This document shows, one piece after another, positions 49,201-62,900 of a stretch of DNA of 64,000 nt. Origin of the DNA: Luzula sylvatica. Taxonomy: Eukaryota > Streptophyta > Magnoliopsida > Poales > Juncaceae. Made by a program: the position numbers and the translations under genes. The notes under the pieces are model-generated. The model was not told where the DNA came from. It saw only the letters and a list, made by a program, of their open reading frames with translations, and searched no databases. Numbering within the stretch: position 1 is the stretch's first letter; each line of letters starts with the position of its first letter. The DNA lies in NCBI GenBank assembly GCA_946800325.1, contig OX326958.1:69995264-70059263 (forward strand). Direction: 5' to 3'.

Positions 49201-52106
49201 CAACGCGGTCGAATTTCGAAAATTATGTATTTTGAGCCCGAATTAACAAAAAATACAGTTTTTTTGGTAATTTCATCTTCAATTATTGAATATGAAGATT
49301 GTCCAATTGTAGGTTTCTCAATCTTTCTTCAAATGGCACGATTTTTATATCAAAATCGCTCGCCCCGGAGAGAGAAATACAGCAACGCGAACGAATTTGG
49401 GAAATTATGTATTTTGAACCCGAATTAACAGAAAATACATTTTTTTGGGTAATTTCATCATGAATTATTGAATATGAAGATTATCACATTGTAACTTTCT
49501 CATACTTTCTCCAAATGGCACGATCTTCATATCAAAATCGCTCGCCTCGACGAGAGGAATGCAGCAGCGCGGTCGAATTTCGAAAATTATGTATTTTGAG
49601 CCCGAATTAACAAAAAATACAGTTTTTTTTGTAATTTCATCTTGAATTATTGAATATGAAGATTGTCCAATTGTAGGTTTCTCAATCTTTCTCCAAATGG
49701 CACGATTTTTATATCAAAATCGCTCGCCCCGGGGAGAGAAATACAGCAGCGCGAACGAATTTGGGAAATTATGTAATTTGAACCCGAATTAACAGAAAAT
49801 ACAATTTTTTTGGTAATTTCATCCTGAATTATTGAATATGAAGATTATCACATTGTAACTTTCTCATACTTTCTCCAAATGGCACGAACTTCATATCAAA
49901 ATCGCTCCCCTCGACGAGAGGAATGCAGCAGCGCGGTCGAATTTCGAAAATTATGTATTTTGAGCCCGAATTAACAAAAAATACAGCTTTTTTTGTAATT
50001 TCATCTTGAATTATTGAATATGAAGATTGTCCAATTGTAGGTTTCTCAATCTTTCTCCAAATGGCACGATTTTTATATCAAAATCGCTCGCCCCGGAGAG
50101 AGAAATACAGCAGCGCGAACGAATTTGGCAAATTATGTATTTTGAACCCTAATTAACAGAAAATACAGTTTTTTTGGTAATTTCATCGTGAATTATTGAA
50201 TATGAAGATTATCACATTGTAACTTTCTCATACTTTCTCCAAATGGCACGATCTTCATATCAAAATCGCTCGCCTGGACGAGAGGAATGCAGGACCGCGG
50301 TCGAATTTAAAAAATTATGTATTTTGAGCCCGAATTAACAAAAAATACAGTTTTTTCTGTAATTTCATCTTGAATTATTGAATATGAAGATTGTCCAATT
50401 GTAGGTTTCTCAATCTTTCTCCAAATGGCACGATTTTTATATCAAAATCGCTCGCCCTGGAGAGAGAAATACAGCAGCGCCAACGAATTTGGGAAATTAT
50501 GTATTTTGAACCCGAATTAACAGAAAATACAGTTTTTTTGGTAATTTCATCATGAATTATTGAATATGAAGATTATCACATTGTAACTTTCTCATACTTT
50601 CTCCAAATGGCACGATCTTCATATCAAAACCGCTCGCCTCGACGAGAGGAATGCAGCGGCGCGGTCGAATTTCGAAAATTATGTATTTTGAGCCCGAATT
50701 AACAAAAAATACAGTTTTTTTTGTAATTTCATCTTGAATTATTGAATATGAAGATTGTCCAATTGTAGGTTTCTCAATCTTTCTCCAAATGGCACGATTT
50801 TTATATCAAAATCGCTCGCCCCGGGGAGAGAAATACAGCAGCGCGAACGAATTTGGGAAATTATGTATTTTGAACCCGAATTAACAGAAAATACAAATTT
50901 TTTGGTAATTTCATCATGAATTATTGAATATGAAGATTATCACATTGTAACTTTCTCATACTTTCTCCAAATGGCACGATCTTCATATCAAAACCGCTCG
51001 CCTCGACGAGAGGAATGCAGCAGCGCGGTCGAATTTCGAAAATTATGTATTTTGAGCCCGAATTAACAAAAAATACAGTTTTTTTTGTAATTTCATCTTG
51101 AATTATTGAATATGAAGATTGTCCAATTGTAGGTTTCTCAATCTTTCTCCAAATGGCACGATTTTTATATCAAAATCGCTCGCCCCGGGGAGAGAAATAC
51201 AGCAGCGCGAACGAATTTGGGAAATTATGTATTTTGAACCCGAATTAACAGAAAATACAATTTTTTTGGTAATTTCATCATGAATTATTGAATATGAAGA
51301 TTATCACATTGTAACTTTCTCATACTTTCTCCAAATGGCACGATCTTCATATCAAAATCGCTCGCCTCGACGAGAGGAATGCAGCAGCGCGGTCGAATTT
51401 CGAAAATTATGTATTTTGAGCCCGAATTAACAAAAAATACAGCTTTTTTTGTAATTTCATCTTGAATTATTGAATATGAAGATTGTCCAATTGTAGGTTT
51501 CTCAATCTTTCTTCAAATGGCACGATTTTTATATCAAAATCGCTCGCCCCGGGGAGAAAAATACAGCAGCGCGAACGAATTTGGGAAATTATGTATTTTG
51601 AACCCGAATTAACAGAAAATACAGTTTTTTTGGTAATTTCATCATGAATTATTGAATATGAAGATTATCACATTGTAACTTTCTCATACTTTCTCCAAAT
51701 GGCACGATCTTCATATCAAAATCGCTCGCCTCGACGAGAGGAATGCAGCTCCGCGGTCAAATTTCGAAAATTATGTATTTTGAGCCCGAATTAACAAAAA
51801 ATACAGTTTTTTTTGTAATTTCATCTTGAATTATTGAATATGAAGATTGTCCAATTGTAGGTTTCTCAATCTTTCTCCAAATGGCACGATGTTTATATCA
51901 AAATCGCTCGCCCCGGGGAGAGAAATACAGCAGCGCGAACGAATTTGGAAAATTATGTATTTTGAACCCGAATTAACAGAAAATACAATTTTTTTGGTAA
52001 TTTGATCATGAATTATTGAATATGAAGATTATCACATTGTAACTTTCTCATACTTTCTCCAAATGGCACGATCTTCATATCAAAATCGCTCGCCTCGACG
52101 AGAGGA
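46283..52106 (+). repeat. Two near-identical 2912-bp higher-order repeats (8 dimers)
   Basis: 46283-49194 and 49195-52106 match with a constant 2912-bp offset. Shared rare variants include GTAATTTGAACCCG (46862/49774), ATCGCTCCCCTCG (46991/49903), CAGCTCCGCGGTCAAA (48834/51746) and CATCTTCAATT. Very few differences were seen by eye, for example CATCATGAATT against CATCCTGAATT near 46911/49823. A related but more diverged copy lies upstream from about 43.4 kb. Confidence 0.8.
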
Positions 52107-55100
52107 ATGCAGCAACGCGGTCGAATTTCGAAAATTATGTATTTTGAGCCCGAATTAACAAAAAATACAGTTTTTTTGGTAATTTCATCTTCAATTATTG
52201 AATATGAAGATTGTCCAATTGTAGGTTTCTCAATCTTTCTCCAAATGGCACGATTTTTATATCAAAATCGCTCGCCCCGGAGAGAGAAATACAGCAACGC
52301 GAACGAATTTGGGAAATTATGTATTTTGAACCCGAATTAACAGAAAATACAGTTTTTTTGGTAATTTCATCATGAATTATGGAATATGAAGATTATCACA
52401 TTGTAACTTTCTCATACTTTCTTCAAATGGCACGATCTTCATATCAAAATTGCTCGCCTCGACGAGAGGAATGCAGCATCGCTGTCGAATTTCGAAAATT
52501 ATGTATTTTGAGCACGAATTAACAAAAAATACAGTTTTTTTTGTAATTTCATCTTGAATTATTGAATATGAAGATTGTCCAATTGTAGGTTTCTCAATCT
52601 TTCTCCAAATGGCACGATTTTTATATCAAAATCGCTCGCCCCGGAGAGAGAAATACAGCAGCGCGAACGAATTTGGGAAATTATGTATTTTGAACCCGAA
52701 TTAACAGAAAATACAGTTTTTTTGGTAATTTCATCATGAATTATTGAATATGAAGATTATCACATTGTAACTTTCTCATACTTTCTCCAAATGGCACGAT
52801 CTTCATATCAAAATCGCTCGCCTCGACGAGAGGAATGCAGCTACGCGGTCAAATTTCGAAAATTATGTATTTTGAGCCCGAATTAACAAAAAATACATTT
52901 TTTTTTGTAATTTCATCTTGAATTATTGAATATGAAGATTGTCCAATTGTAGGTTTCTCAATCTTTCTCCAAATGGCACGATGTTTCTATCAAAATCGCT
53001 CGCCCCGGGGAGAGAAATACAGCAGCGCGAACGAATTTGGAAAATTATGTATTTTGAACCCGAATTAACAGAAAATACAATTTTTTTGGTAATTTGATCA
53101 TGAATTATTGAATATGAAGATTATCACATTGTAACTTTCTCATACTTTCTCCAAATGGCACGATCTTCATATGAAAATCGCTCGCCTCGACGAGAGGAAT
53201 GCAGCAACGCGGTCGAATTTCGAAAATTATGTATTTTGAGCCCGAATTAACAAAAAATACAGTTTTTTTGGTAATTTCATCTTCAATTATTGAATATGAA
53301 GATTGTCCAATTGTAGGTTTCTCAATCTTTCTCCAAATGGCACGATTTTTATATCAAAATCGCTCGCCCCGGAGAGAGAAATACAGCAACGCGAACGAAT
53401 TTGGGAAATTATGTATTTTGAACCCGAATTAACAGAAAATACAGTTTTTTTGGTAATTTCATCATGAATTATTGAATATGAAGATTATCACATTGTAACT
53501 TTCTCATACTTTCTTCAAATGGCACGATCTTCATATCAAAATTGCTCGCCTCGACGAGAGGAATGCAGCATCTCGGTCGAATTTCGAAAATTATGTATTT
53601 TGAGCCCGAATTAACAAAAAATACAGTTTTTTTTGTAATTTCATCTTGAATTATTGAATATGAAGATTGTCCAATTGTAGGTTTCTCAATCTTTCTCCAA
53701 ATGGCACGATTTTTATATCAAAATCGCTCGCCCCGGAGAGAGAAATACAGCAGCGCGAACGAATTTGGGAAATTATGTATTTTGAACCCGAATTAACAGA
53801 AAATACAGTTTTTTTGGTAATTTCATCATGAATTATTGAATATGAAGATTATCACATTGTAACTTTCTCATACTTTCTCCAAATGGCACGATCTTCATAT
53901 CAAAATCGCTCGCCTCGACGAGAGGAATGCAGCGGCGCGGTCGAATTTCGAAAATTATGTATTTTGAGCCCGAATTAACAAAAAATACAGTTTTTTTGGT
54001 AATTTCATCTTCAATTATTGAATATGAAGATTGTCCAATTGTAGGTTTCTCAATCTTTCTCCAAATGGCACGATTTTTATATCAAAATCGCTCGCCCCGG
54101 AGAGAGAAATACAGCAACGCGAACGAATTTGGGAAATTATGTATTTTGAACCCGAATTAACAGAAAATACAGTTTTTTTGGTAATTTCATCATGAATTAT
54201 GGAATATGAAGATTATCACATTGTAACTTTCTCATACTTTCTTCAAATGGCACGATCTTCATATCAAAATTGCTCGCCTCGACGAGAGGAATGCAGCATC
54301 GCTGTCGAATTTCGAAAATTATGTATTTTGAGCACGAATTAACAAAAAATACAGTTTTTTTTGTAATTTCATCTTGAATTATTGAATATGAAGATTGTCC
54401 AATTGTAGGTTTCTCAATCTTTCTCCAAATGGCACGATTTTTATATCAAAATCGCTCGCCCCGGAGAGAGAAATACAGCAGCGCGAACGAATTTGGGAAA
54501 TTATGTATTTTGAACCCGAATTAACAGAAAATACAGTTTTTTTGGTAATTTCATCATGAATTATTGAATATGAAGATTATCACATTGTAACTTTCTCATA
54601 CTTTCTCCAAATGGCACGATCTTCATATCAAAATCGCTCGCCTCGACGAGAGGAATGCAGCAACGCGGTCAAATTTCGAAAATTATGGATTTTGAGCCCG
54701 AATTAACAAAAAATACATTTTTTTTTGTAATTTCATCTTGAATTATTGAATATGAAGATTGTCCAATTGTAGGTTTCTCAATCTTTCTCCAAATGGCACG
54801 ATGTTTCTATCAAAATCGCTCGCCCCGGGGAGAGAAATACAGCAGCGCGAACGAATTTGGAAAATTATGTATTTTGAACCCGAATTAACAGAAAATACAA
54901 TTTTTTTGGTAATTTGATCATGAATTATTGAATATGAAGATTATCACATTGTAACTTTCTCATACTTTCTCCAAATGGCACGATCTTCATATGAAAATCG
55001 CTCGCCTCGACGAGAGGAATGCAGCAACGCGGTCGAATTTCGAAAATTATGTATTTTGAGCCCGAAATAACAAAAAATACAGTTTTTTTGGTAATTTCAT

Positions 55101-55740
55101 CTTCAATTATTGAATATGAAGATTGTCCAATTGTAGGTTTCTCAATCTTTCTCCAAATGGCACGATTTTTATATCAAAATCGCTCGCCCCGGAGAGAGAA
55201 ATACAGCAACGCGAACGAATTTGGGAAATTATGTATTTTGAACCCGAATTAACAGAAAATACAGTTTTTTTGGTAATTTCATCATGAATTATTGAATATG
55301 AAGATTATCACATTGTAACTTTCTCATACTTTCTTCAAATGGCACGATCTTCATATCAAAATTGCTCGCCTCGACGAGAGGAATGCAGCATCTCGGTCGA
55401 ATTTCGAAAATTATGTATTTTGAGCCCGAATTAACAAAAAATACAGTTTTTTTTGTAATTTCATCTTGAATTATTGAATATGAAGATTGTCCAATTGTAG
55501 GTTTCTCAATCTTTCTCCAAATGGCACGATTTTTATATCAAAATCGCTCGCCCCGGAGAGAGAAATACAGCAGCGCGAACGAATTTGGGAAATTATGTAT
55601 TTTGAACCCGAATTAACAGAAAATACAGTTTTTTTGGTAATTTCATCATGAATTATTGAATATGAAGATTATCACATTGTAACTTTCTCATACTTTCTCC
55701 AAATGGCACGATCTTCATATCAAAATCGCTCGCCTCGACG
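52107..55740 (+). repeat. Two 1820-bp higher-order repeats (5 dimers)
   Basis: 52107-53926 and 53927-55746 correspond with an offset of 1820 bp. Shared markers are CGATGTTTCTATC (52981/54801), CATATGAAAATCGC (53169/54989), CAGCATCTCGGTC (53568/55388) and GAGCACGAATT (52510/54330, within the same phase). The second copy ends at the hybrid monomer 55625-55806. Confidence 0.8.
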
Positions 55741-55806
55741 AGAGGAATGCAGCTGTGCGAACGAATTTGGAAAATTATGTATTTTGAACCCGAATTAACA
55801 GAAAAT
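55625..55806 (+). repeat. B/A hybrid monomer causing a dimer phase shift (1)
   Basis: The first part is B (CATCATG, ATCACATTG, CCTCGACGAGAGGAATGCAG). From about 55754 it switches to an A tail (GCGAACGAATTTGG ... AACAGAAAAT). The next monomer is again B (55807-55988), so one monomer is missing from the A/B alternation. Monomer length stays 182 bp, as expected from an unequal exchange between aligned A and B monomers. Spacing of downstream markers shifts by exactly half a dimer (910 bp between 55019 and 55929). Confidence 0.88.
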
Positions 55807-57626
55807 ACAATTTTTTTGGTAATTTGATCATGAATTATTGAATATGAAGATTATCACATTGTAACTTTCTCATACTTTCTCCAAATGGCACGATCTTCAT
55901 ATCAAAATCGCTCGCCTCGACGAGAGGAATGCAGCAACGCGGTCGAATTTCGAAAATTATGTATTTTGAGCCCGAATTAACAAAAAATACAGTTTTTTTG
56001 GTAATTTCATCTTCAATTATTGAATATGAAGATTGTCCAATTGTAGGTTTCTCAATCTTTCTCCAAATGGCACGATTTTTATATCAAAATCGCTCGCCCC
56101 GGAGAGAGAAATACAGCAACGCGAACGAATTTGGGAAATTATGTATTTTGAACCCGAATTAACAGAAAATACAGTTTTTTTGGTAATTTCATCATGAATT
56201 ATTGAATAAGAAGATTATCACATTGTAACTTTCTCATACTTTCTTCAAATGGCACGATCTTCATATCAAAATTGCTCGCCTCGACGAGAGGAATGCAGCA
56301 TCGCGGTCGAATTTCGAAAATTATGTATGTTGAGCCCGAATTAACAAAAAATACAGTTTTTTTTGTAATTTCATCTTGAATTATTGAATATGAAGATTGT
56401 CCAATTGTAGGTTTCTCAATCTTTCTCCAAATGGCACGATTTTTATATCAAAATCGCTCGCCCCGGAGAGAGAAATACAGCAGCGCGAACGAATTTGGGA
56501 AATTATGTATTTTGAACCCGAATTAACAGAAAATACAGTTTTTTTGGTAATTTCATCATGAATTATTGAATATGAAGATTATCACATTGTAACTTTCTCA
56601 TACTTTCTCCAAATGGCACGATCTTCATATCAAAATCGCTCGCCTCGACGAGAGGAATGCAGCAGCGAGCTCGAATTTCGAAAATTATGTATTTTGAGCC
56701 CGAATTAACAAAAAATACAGTTTTTTTTGTAATTTCATCTTGAATTATTGAATATGAAGATTGTCCAATTGTAGGTTTCTCAATCTTTCTCCAAATGACA
56801 CGATTTTTATATCAAAATCGCTCGCCCCGGGGAGAGAAATACAGCAGCGCGAACAAATTTGGTAAATTATGTATTTTGAACCCGAATTAACAGAAAATAC
56901 AATTTTTTTGGTAATTTCATCATGAATTATTGAATATGAAGATTATCACATTGTAACTTTCTCATACTTTCTCCAAATGGCACGATCTTCATATCAAAAT
57001 CGCTCGCCTCGACGAGAGGAATGCAGCAGGGCGGTCGAATTTCGAAAATTATGTATTTTGAGCCCGAATTAACAAAAAATACAGTTTTTTTTGTAATTTC
57101 ATCTTGAATTATTGAATATGAAGATTGTCCAATTGTAGGTTTCTCAATCTTTCTCCAAATGGCACGATTTTTATATCAAAATCGCTCGCCCCGGAGAGAG
57201 AAATACAGCAGCGCGAACGAATTTGGCAAATTATGTATTTTGAACCCGAATTAACAGAAAATACAGTTTTTTTGGTAATTTCATCATGAATTATTGAATA
57301 TGAAGATTATCACATTGTAACTTTATCATACTTTCTCCAAATGGCACGATCTTCATATCAAAATCGCTCGCCTCGACGAGAGGAATGCAGGAGCGCGGTC
57401 GAATTTCGAAAATTATGTATTTTGAGCCCGAATTAACAAAAAATACAGTTTTTTTTGTAATTTCATCTTGAATTATTGAATATGAAGATTGTCCAATTGT
57501 AGGTTTCTCAATCTTTCTCCAAATGGCACGATTTTTATATCAAAATCGCTCGCCCCGGAGAGAGAAATACAGCAGCGCGAACGAATTTGGCAAATTATGT
57601 ATTTTGAACCCGAATTAACAGAAAAT

Positions 57627-57808
57627 ACAGTTTTTTTGGTAATTTCATCATGAATTATTGAATATGAAGATTATCACATTGTAACTTTCTCATACTTTCT
57701 CCAAATGGCACGATCTTCATATCAAAATCGCTCGTCTCGACGAGAGGAATGCAGCGGCACTGTCGAATTTGGCAAATTATGTATTTTGAACCCGAATGAA
57801 CAGAAAAT
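57627..57808 (+). repeat. B/A hybrid monomer causing a dimer phase shift (2)
   Basis: B head up to GGCACTGTCGAATTT, then an A tail (GGCAAATTATG ... AACAGAAAAT), followed by a normal B monomer. The switch point falls at GAATTT, shared by both types. It is 182 bp long. Confidence 0.88.
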
Positions 57809-59264
57809 ACAGTTTTTTTGGTAATTTCATCATGAATTATTGAATATGAAGATTATCACATTGTAACTTTCTCATACTTTCTCCAAATGGCACGATCTTC
57901 ATATCAAAATCGCTCATCTCGACGAGAGGAATGCAGCGGCGCTGTCGAATTTCGAAAATTATGTATTTTGAGCCCGAATTAACAAAAAATACAGTTTTTT
58001 TTGTAATTTCATCTTGAATTATTGAATATGAAGATTGTCCAATTGTAGGTTTCTCAATCTTTCTCCAAATGGCACGATTTTTATATCAAAATCGCTCGCC
58101 CCGGAGAGAGAAATACAGCAGCGCGAACGAATTTGGGAAATTATGTATTTTGAACCCGAATTAACATAAAATACAGTTTTTTTGGTAATTTCATCATGAA
58201 TTATTGAATATGAAGATTATCACATTGTAACTTTCTCATACTTTCTCCAAATGGCACGATCTTCATATCAAAATTGCTCGCCTCGACGAGAGGAATGCAG
58301 CAGCGCGGTCGAATTTCGAAAATTATGTATTTTGAGCCCGAATTAACAAAAAATACAGTTTTTTTTGTAATTTCATCTTGAATTATTGAATATGAAGATT
58401 GTCCAATTGTAGGTTTCTCAATCTTTCTCCAAATGGCACGATTTTTATATCAAAATCGCTCGCCCCGGAGAGAGAAATACAGCAGCGCGAACGAATTTGG
58501 GAAATTATGTATTTTGAACCCGAATTAACAGAAAATACAGTTTTTTTGGTAATTTCATCATGAATTATTGAATATGAAGATTATCACATTGTAACTTTCT
58601 CATACTTTCTCCAAATGGCACGATCTTCATATCAAAATCGCTCGCCTCGACGAGAGGAATGCAGTAGGGCGGTCGAATTTCGAAAATTATGTATTTTGAG
58701 CCCGAATTAACAAAAAATACAGTTTTTTTTGTAATTTCATCTTGAATTATTGAATATGAAGATTGTCCAATTGTAGGTTTCTCAATCTTTCTCCAAATGG
58801 CACGATTTTTATATCAAAATCGCTCGCCCCGGAGAGAGAATTACAGCAGCGCGAACGAATTTGGCAAATTATGTATTTTGAACCCGAATTAACAGAAAAT
58901 ACAGTTTTTTTGGTAATTTCATCATGAATTATTGAATATGAAGATTATCACATTGTAACTTTCTCATACTTTCTCCAAATGGCACGATCTTCATATCAAA
59001 ATCGCTCGCCTCGACGAGAGGAATGCAGGAGCGCGGTCGAATTTCGAAAATTATGTATTTTTAGCCCGAATTAACAAAAAATACAGTTTTTTTTGTAATT
59101 TCATCTTGAATTATTGAATATGAAGATTGTCCAATTGTAGGTTTCTCAATCTTTCTCCAAATGGCACGATTTTTATATCAAAATCGCTCGCCCCGGAGAG
59201 AGAAATACAGCAGCGCGAACGAATTTGGCAAATTATGTATTTTGAACCCGAATTAACAGAAAAT

Positions 59265-59446
59265 ACAGTTTTTTTGGTAATTTCATCATGAATTATTGAA
59301 TATGAAGATTATCACATTGTAACTTTCTCATACTTTCTCCAAATGGCACGATCTTCATATCAAAATCGCTCGTCTCGACGAGAGGAATGCAGCGGCGCTG
59401 TCGAATTTGGCAAATTATGTATTTTGAACCCGAATTAACAGAAAAT
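59265..59446 (+). repeat. B/A hybrid monomer causing a dimer phase shift (3)
   Basis: Same hybrid as 57627-57808, exactly 1638 bp downstream, with GGCGCTGTCG for GGCACTGTCG and AATTAAC for AATGAAC. The two are copies of one recombinant monomer spread by a later duplication. Confidence 0.88.
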
Positions 59447-59999
59447 ACAGTTTTTTTGGTAATTTCATCATGAATTATTGAATATGAAGATTATCACATT
59501 GTAACTTTCTCATACTTTCTCCAAATGGCACGATCTTCATATCAAAATCGCTCATCTCGACGAGAGGAATGCAGCGGCGCTGTCGAATTTCGAAAATTAT
59601 GTATTTTGAGCCCGAATTAACAAAAAATACAGTTTTTTTTGTAATTTCATCTTGAATTATTGAATATGAAGATTGTCCAATTGTAGGTTTCTCAATCTTT
59701 CTCCAAATGGCACGATTTTTATATCAAAATCGCTCGCCCCGGAGAGAGAAATACAGCAGTGCGAACGAATTTGGGAAATTATGTATTTTGAACCCGAATT
59801 AACAGAAAATACAGTTTTTTTGGTAATTTCATCATGAATTATTGAATATGAAGATTATCACTTTGTAACTTTCTCATACTTTCTCCAAATGGCACGATCT
59901 TCATATCAAAATTGCTCGCCTCGACGAGAGGAATGCAGCAGCGAGGTCGAATTTCGAAAATTATGTATTTTGAGCCCGAATTAACAAAAAATACAGTTT

Positions 60000-62900
60000 T
60001 TTTTGTAATTTCATCTTGAATTATTGAATATGAAGATTGTCCAATTGTAGGTTTCTCAATCTTTCTCCAAATGGCACGATTTTTATATCAAAATCGCTCG
60101 CCCCGGAGAGAGAAATACAGCAGCGCGAACGAATTTGGGAAATTATGTATTTTGAACCCGAATTAACAGAAAATACAGTTTTTTTGGTAATTTCATCATG
60201 AATTATTGAATATGAAGATTATCACATTGTAACTTTCTCATACTTTCTCCAAATGGCACGATCTTCATATCAAAATCGCTCGCCTCGATGAGAGGAATGA
60301 AGCAGCGCGGTCGAATTTCGAAAATTATGTATTTTGAGCCCGAATTAACAAAAAATACAGTTTTTTTTGTAATTTCATCTTGAATTATTGAATATGAAGA
60401 TTGTCCAATTGTAGGTTTCTCAATCTTTCTCCAAATGGCACGATTTTTATATCAAAATCGCTCGCCCCGGGGAGAGAAATACAGCAGCGCGAACGAATTT
60501 GGGAAATTATGTATTTTGAACCCGAATTAACAGAAAATACAGTTTTTTTGGTAATTTCATCATGAATTATTGAATATGAAGATTATCACATTGTAACTTT
60601 CTCATACTTTCTCCAAATGGCACGATCTTCATATCAAAATCGCTCGCCTCGACGAGAGGAATGCAGCTGCGTGGTCGAATTTCGAAAATTATGTATTTTG
60701 AGCCCGAATTAACAAAAAATACAGTTTTTTTTGTAATTTCATCTTGAATTATTGAATATGAAGATTGTCCAATTGTAGGTTTCTCAATCTTTCTCCAAAT
60801 GGCACGATTTTTATATCAAAATCGCTCGCCCCGGAGAGAGAAATACAGCAGCGCGAACGAATTTGGCAAATTATGTATTTTGAACCCGAATTAACAGAAA
60901 ATACAGTTTTTTTGGTAATTTCATCATGAATTATTGAATATGAAGATTATCACATTGTAACTTTCTCATACTTTCTCCAAATGGCACGATCTTCATATCA
61001 AAATCGCTCGCCTCGACGAGAGGAATGCAGCAGCGCGGTCGAATTTCGAAAATTATGTATTTTGAGCCCGAATTAACAAAAAATACAGTTTTTTTTGTAA
61101 TTTCATCTTGAATTATTGAATATGAAGATTGTCCAATTGTAGGTTTCTCAATCTTTCTCCAAATGGCACGATTTTTATATCAAAATCGCTCGCCCCGGAG
61201 AGAGAAATACAGCAGCGCGAACGAATTTGGGAAATTATGTATTTTGAACCCGAATTAACAGATAATACAGTTTTTTTGGTAATTTCATCATGAATTATTG
61301 AATATGAAGATTATCACATTGTAACTTTCTCATACTTTCTCCAAATGGCACGATCTTCATATCAAAATCGCTCGCCTCGACGAGAGGAATGCAGCAGCGC
61401 GGTCGAATTTCGAAAATTATGTATTTTGAGCCCGAATTAACAAAAAATACTGTTTTTTTTGTAATTTCATCTTGAATTATTGAATATGAAGATTGTCCAA
61501 TTGTAGGTTTCTCAATCTTTCTCCAAATGGCACGATTTTTATATCAAAATCGCTCGCCCCGGGGAGAGAAATACAGCAGCGCGAACAAATTTGGGAAATT
61601 ATGTATTTTGAACCCGAATTAACAGAAAATACAATTTTTTTGGTAATTTCATCATGAATTATTGAATATGAAGATTATCACATTGTAACTTTCTCATACT
61701 TTCTCCAAATGGCACGATCTTCATATCAAAATCGCTCGCCTCGACGAGAGGAATGCAGCAGGGCGGTCGAATTTCGAAAATTATGTATTTTGAGCCCGAA
61801 TTAACAAAAAATACAGTTTTTTTTGTAATTTCATCTTGAATTATTGAATATGAAGATTGTCCAATTGTAGGTTTCTCAATCTTTCTCCAAATGGCACGAT
61901 TTTTATATCAAAATCGCTCGCCCCGGAGAGAGAAATACAGCAGCGCGAACGAATTTGGCAAATTATGTATTTTGAACCCGAATTAACAGAAAATACAGTT
62001 TTTTTGGTAATTTCATCATGAATTATTGAATATGAAGATTATCACATTGTAACTTTCTCATACTTTCTCCAAATGGCACGATCTTCATATCAAAATCGCT
62101 CGCCTCGACGAGAGGAATGCAGCCGCGTGGTCGAATTTCGAAAATTATGTATTTTGAGCCCGAATTAACAAAAAATACAGTTTTTTTTGTAATTTCATCT
62201 TGAATTATTGAATATGAAGATTGTCCAATTGTAGGTTTCTCAATCTTTCTCCAAATGGCACGATTTTTATATCAAAATCGCTCGCCCCGGAGAGAGAAAT
62301 ACAGCAGCGCGAACGAATTTGGCAAATTATGTATTTTGAACCCTAATTAACAGAAAATACAGTTTTTTTGGTAATTTCATCATGAATTATTGAATATGAA
62401 GATTATCACATTGTAACTTTCTCATACTTTCTCCAAATGGCACGATCTTCATATCAAAATCGCTCGCCTCGACGAGAGGAATGCTGGAGCGCGGTCGAAT
62501 TTCGAAAATTATGTATTTTGAGCCCGAATTAACAAAAAATACAGTTTTTTTTGTAATTTCATCTTGAATTATTGAATATGAAGATTGTCCAATTGTAGGT
62601 TTCTCAATCTTTCTCCAAATGGCACGATTTTTATATCAAAATCGCTCGCCCCGGAGAGAGAAATACAGCAGCGCGAACGAATTTGGGAAATTATGTATTT
62701 TGAACCCGAATTAACAGAAAATACAGATTTTTGGTAATTTCATCCTGAATTATTGAATATGAAGATTATCACATTGTAACTTTCTCATACTTTCTCCAAA
62801 TGGCACGATCTTCATATCAAAATCGCTCGCCTCGACGAGAGGAATGCTGGAGCGCGGTCGAATTTCGAAAATTATGTATTTTGAGCCCGAATTAACAAAA

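Larger units (their letters stand above)
56630..59960 (+). repeat. Higher-order repeat of 1638 bp with an odd number of monomers (9)
   Basis: CGTCTCGACGAGAGG recurs at 57731 and 59369 regions, GCTCATCTCGACG near 57912 and 59550, and GCAGGAGCGCGG near 57387 and 59026. Spacings are near 1638 bp, which is 4.5 dimers, because each copy contains one hybrid monomer. Boundaries are approximate. Confidence 0.75.

Noticed and set aside
44827..56162. Repeated 77-codon open frames (44827, 46283, 49195, 52107, 53199, 53927, 55019, 55929)
   Set aside because: They are satellite read-through in a variant dimer, repeat at exact multiples of 182 bp, have no start context or domain, and depend on one lost stop codon.
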